This document shows, piece by piece, positions 61,325 to 64,000 of a DNA stretch of 64,000 nucleotides. The position numbers and the translations under genes are program-made. The notes beneath the pieces were generated by a model, which saw nothing but the letters and a program-made list of their open reading frames with translations, was not told where the DNA came from and made no database searches. Origin of the DNA: Algibacter amylolyticus (GTDB taxonomy: Bacteria > Bacteroidota > Bacteroidia > Flavobacteriales > Flavobacteriaceae); contig NZ_JACHGE010000001.1 in the NCBI RefSeq assembly GCF_014202225.1, forward strand, positions 43,320-107,319, given 5' to 3'. How positions within the stretch are numbered: the stretch's first letter is position 1; the number at the start of each line of letters is the position of its first letter.

Positions 61325-62227
61325 ATGAAAGACAAATTCTACCAATACATACAAACTTTACAAGACAGCATAACCTCAAAACTAGAAGCTATTGATGGCA
61401 AAGCTAAATTTCAAGAAGACATTTGGAAACGACCAGAAGGTGGTGGTGGCCGCACGCGTGTTATTGAAAACGGTAATGTTTTTGAAAAAGGAGGTGTTAA
61501 CATTTCTGGTGTACATGGTAAATTACCAGACAGCATGCAAAAGTATTTTGGCGTAGAAGATGCCGATTTTTTTGCCTGCGGATTAAGTTTGGTTTTGCAT
61601 CCTAAAAACCCAATGGCACCAACCGTACATGCCAATTGGCGTTATTTTGAAATGTATGATAAAGCAGGAAACATTGTAGACCAATGGTTTGGCGGCGGAC
61701 AAGATTTAACGCCATATTACTTGTTTGAAGATGATGCTAAACACTTTCACCAAACCTGTAAAACAGCTTGTGATAAGCATAATCCAGAATTCTACCCAAA
61801 ATACAAAGCACGTTGCGATGAGTATTTTTATAATGCACATCGAAATGAAGGCCGAGGTTTAGGCGGTTTATTTTTCGATTATTGCAAAGCTACCGATGAT
61901 ATAAGTATGCAAAATTGGTACAATTTTGTAACCGAAGTTGGCAATAGTTTCTTAGAAGCTTATGTTCCTATTGTTGAAAAACGTAAAGATTTAACATATA
62001 CAGATGCCCAACGTAACTGGCAAGAAATTCGTCGCGGACGCTATGTAGAGTTTAATTTAGTACACGATAAAGGCACCCTTTTTGGCTTAAAAACTAACGG
62101 ACGTATAGAAAGTATTTTAATGAGTTTACCACCGCATGTACAATGGGTTTACGACCACCATCCGGAAGCTGGAAGCGAGGAGGCAAAACTATTAGAAGTT
62201 TTAAAAAACCCTGTGAGTTGGGTATAA
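61325..62227 (+). CDS. hemF: Aerobic coproporphyrinogen III oxidase HemF
   Basis: Oxygen-dependent oxidase that converts coproporphyrinogen III to protoporphyrinogen IX. 300 residues with GGGGRTRVIENGNVFEKGGV, PTVHANWRYFE (substrate-binding) and RGRYVEFNLVHDKGT. It starts directly after the GNAT gene. HemF and HemJ together imply an aerobic heme route. Confidence 0.96.
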   Translation: MKDKFYQYIQTLQDSITSKLEAIDGKAKFQEDIWKRPEGGGGRTRVIENGNVFEKGGVNISGVHGKLPDSMQKYFGVEDADFFACGLSLVLHPKNPMAPTVHANWRYFEMYDKAGNIVDQWFGGGQDLTPYYLFEDDAKHFHQTCKTACDKHNPEFYPKYKARCDEYFYNAHRNEGRGLGGLFFDYCKATDDISMQNWYNFVTEVGNSFLEAYVPIVEKRKDLTYTDAQRNWQEIRRGRYVEFNLVHDKGTLFGLKTNGRIESILMSLPPHVQWVYDHHPEAGSEEAKLLEVLKNPVSWV

Positions 62228-62237
62228 AATAGTATTC

Positions 62238-62717
62238 ATGAATTCTAGAATTTTACAGCTTGTTGAAAGTTTAAATAATACATTTCAAGGCAATCCTTGG
62301 TATGGCGATTCTTTAATGTTTCAACTCAAAAACATAGACATTAAATTGGTAAATAAAACACTTCCAAATTCTAAAAACTCCATAGCCAATTTAATTCAGC
62401 ATGTAATTAATTGGAGGGTCTTTGCTATTGAAAAACTTCAAGGAAACGAAGCTTTTGATATTGAAATGAATTCTGAAGCAGATTGGAAATTAATTACCAT
62501 AAAAAGTCAAAAAGAATGGAAGGTCTTGTTAAATGAATTAACCTCAACCCAAAACAAAATCATTGAGATTTTAAAACTTCAAAAAAACGATGCTTTTTTA
62601 GAACAAAAAACAATTGGCAAAACATATAGTTTAAAATTTTTAATTGAAGGTGTAGTTCAACACGACTTGTATCATTTAGGGCAAATTGGATTATTAAATG
62701 CTTATTTTAAAGACTAA
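62238..62717 (+). CDS. DinB-family protein
   Basis: A 159-residue four-helix DinB-like protein with metal-ligand His in LIQHVINWRV and HDLYHLGQIGLL. Family members are thiol-S-transferases, including bacillithiol-type enzymes, but the substrate is unknown. It follows hemF by 10 bp. Confidence 0.84.
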   Translation: MNSRILQLVESLNNTFQGNPWYGDSLMFQLKNIDIKLVNKTLPNSKNSIANLIQHVINWRVFAIEKLQGNEAFDIEMNSEADWKLITIKSQKEWKVLLNELTSTQNKIIEILKLQKNDAFLEQKTIGKTYSLKFLIEGVVQHDLYHLGQIGLLNAYFKD

Positions 62718-62727
62718 TTTAAAATTT

Positions 62728-63114
62728 ATGGACTGTTACTGCGGAAGTTTAAAAACCTACTCGAATTGCTGCCAAAAGGCTCATATAAACATAACTGAAG
62801 CCAAAACCGCAGAACAACTTATGCGATCTAGATACGCCGCCTTTGTTAAAGCCGATGGCGATTATTTAATGGCAAGTCACCATCCTTCTACCCGACCAAT
62901 AAAAGAAAAAGCGTCGATTGTAAAATGGGCAAAATATGTAGAATGGATAAAGTTAGAAGTTCTAGAAACAACAAAAGGCACCGAAACCGATACCGAAGGT
63001 ACCGTAACCTTTCAAGCGTATTTTTATGAGAAAGGAAAAGTGGAAATCATTTACGAAAAATCCGCTTTTGTAAAAGAAAACAATACTTGGTTCTATTTAG
63101 GTTTGAGTAAATAA
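62728..63114 (+). CDS. YchJ family (UPF0225) protein with SEC-C motif
   Basis: A 128-residue protein with an N-terminal zinc-binding SEC-C motif (MDCYCGSLKTYSNCC, C3-x-C5 ... C14-C15) and an NTF2-like fold (LMRSRYAAFVKADGDYLMAS). An earlier in-frame start at 62698 is less likely; MDCYCGS is the family start, 10 bp after the DinB gene. Confidence 0.88.
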   Translation: MDCYCGSLKTYSNCCQKAHINITEAKTAEQLMRSRYAAFVKADGDYLMASHHPSTRPIKEKASIVKWAKYVEWIKLEVLETTKGTETDTEGTVTFQAYFYEKGKVEIIYEKSAFVKENNTWFYLGLSK

Positions 63115-64000
63115 CTACTTCCAAAAAATCACCTCTTTAGACACCTCTTTAAACGCATTATAAGCATGAAATAATCGTGCCTTTAAAAGAAGTTTTCGGC
63201 CATCAACTTGTCGTGTAAACACCAATTTATTTCTACCCAAAAATTTTGTCCAATGCTTCTTAAAAACGAGTGCATTTTCCTTCTTGTTACCAAAAATTTC
63301 AGGAACAGGATAAAAATTTTCAACGTTAAGTCGTTTTCTAAAAAAACTGGTCTTTATAATTAAATATCGAGGCGAATCTACAGGATCTAACATTTCGGTT
63401 AATGCCCTAGAAAATAAAGCACTCTCATAATTATTAGCTCCAACTAGCATACACACCACATCTCCTTTATCTAAACGAGATGCAACCACTTGAATATTTT
63501 GAATATTAGTATTTAAAAGCTTCAACTCATGCATGGTATTAAGTATGGCTAAACCTATTTTTTTAATCTTTTTATGCAAGTATCCATAACGTAAATACAA
63601 CGACACCGCTTTGTATAATTTTAAACCAAAACGAAACACGAAAGCGCCCATAAACGCATAAATAAAATACGTTAACCCGCGACTAATTATAAGTTGCAGA
63701 CCTTCTAGAATAAACTCAAAATAAAACCACAACATGGTTAGCGATAATTCGGCAACAAAAAACCGTACAACATCAAAAAAGTAAATTTGCTTTTGGGCTT
63801 TATAAGGTTTCTCATCTAAATAAAGCCATTTAACTTGTTTAGTTAATTTTGTACCGCTTCCAATGGAACTTGCCCATTGCTTTGTTATTACTGGTCTTTG
63901 TCGAGATTTTTGTAAAGTTTCAGTATTTAGGCTATCAATAGCTTCTACCGATAGGTTTTCAGGAAAATTAAGGCGATCAAAACCATTAGATATAAAAGGA
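63115..64000 (-). CDS. Large protein cut by right edge, possible helicase-related C-terminus
   Basis: The minus strand stays open from the stop at 63115 to the right edge with no stop (about 295 codons), so the start lies beyond the window; the ATG at 63735 is internal. The region includes hydrophobic stretches (LTYFIYAFMGAFVFRFGL), and the C-terminal part (LDPVDSPRYLII, LVFTRQVDGRKLLLKARLFH) reminds me of the ends of certain DEAD/DEAH-type helicase-family proteins. This likeness is weak and from memory; a membrane-associated protein of unknown function is equally possible. Confidence 0.6.
   Translation of the reverse strand, partial: PFISNGFDRLNFPENLSVEAIDSLNTETLQKSRQRPVITKQWASSIGSGTKLTKQVKWLYLDEKPYKAQKQIYFFDVVRFFVAELSLTMLWFYFEFILEGLQLIISRGLTYFIYAFMGAFVFRFGLKLYKAVSLYLRYGYLHKKIKKIGLAILNTMHELKLLNTNIQNIQVVASRLDKGDVVCMLVGANNYESALFSRALTEMLDPVDSPRYLIIKTSFFRKRLNVENFYPVPEIFGNKKENALVFKKHWTKFLGRNKLVFTRQVDGRKLLLKARLFHAYNAFKEVSKEVIFWK

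Noticed and set aside
1-64000. CRISPR arrays, insertion sequences, prophage or integrative element
   Set aside because: No spaced direct repeats, transposase, integrase or attachment-site pair was seen. The repeats present are tandem, dispersed hairpin elements or duplicated cassettes.

Overview
This window is about 64 kb of AT-rich chromosomal DNA that reads as a member of the Flavobacteriaceae (Bacteroidota), probably a marine genus. The evidence is the gene content (TlpA-like and CarboxypepD_reg-type exported proteins, lipocalin-like lipoproteins, an LRR surface protein), the absence of strong Shine-Dalgarno sites, and many promoters with the Bacteroidota -7 element TAnnTTTG. The species cannot be named from sequence alone. 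No phage, insertion sequence or CRISPR array is visible, and most genes are ordinary core genes.

Layout: 1-620 is the start of a minus-strand leucine-rich-repeat secreted protein cut by the left edge, followed by tRNA-Asn and rseP. 2.5-6.3 kb holds a SCO1-like copper chaperone and feoA-feoB with a 45-residue Cys-rich partner. 7.3-13.5 kb is a metal-import operon: DtxR-type regulator with an operator-like palindrome at its promoter, outer-membrane barrel, TroA-like binding lipoprotein, ATPase and two permeases, both ending in winged-helix-like tails. Its ATPase gene is flanked by two copies of a 183-bp repeat. 13.5-28 kb has a YiiX-like amidase, YraN, YhhN, a TlpA-like protein, Mfd, TerB, a patatin and Tex. 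28-32.7 kb has ferritin, a cupredoxin-like protein, and an AhpD-like protein and a 50-residue protein whose promoters share one regulatory architecture, next to an AraC regulator, then OmpA and lipocalin-like lipoproteins. 34-43.8 kb has MetG, an S66 peptidase, a YqaE/Pmp3 peptide, a DnaJ/TerB protein, bacilliredoxin, PlsC, an acyl-ACP desaturase and an HD phosphohydrolase.

43.9-48.6 kb is the most distinctive region: an AraC regulator beside four tandem paralogous cassettes. Each cassette has an upstream element, promoter, exported ~200-residue protein and terminator hairpin, and the distance from the upstream palindrome to the -7 element is identical in all four. 48.6-54.8 kb has a crotonase, a frameshifted small exported protein, an NtrY-like sensor kinase, HemJ, MATE and HemH. 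54.8-62.2 kb continues the heme genes: an AraC regulator divergent from hemA, a hemC-hemD fusion, hemE and hemF, with an EI24 protein and a GNAT enzyme. With HemJ and HemH this covers most of the route from glutamyl-tRNA to heme (hemL, hemB and a radical-SAM hemN are not in the window). The right edge cuts a minus-strand gene.

Scattered between genes are at least four complete and two partial copies (six in all) of a structured intergenic element with a conserved closing stem (GGGCGYTA pairing with TARCGC, with compensatory changes). It is probably a known flavobacterial dispersed RNA/repeat family, possibly Flavo-1, and deserves a covariance-model check.
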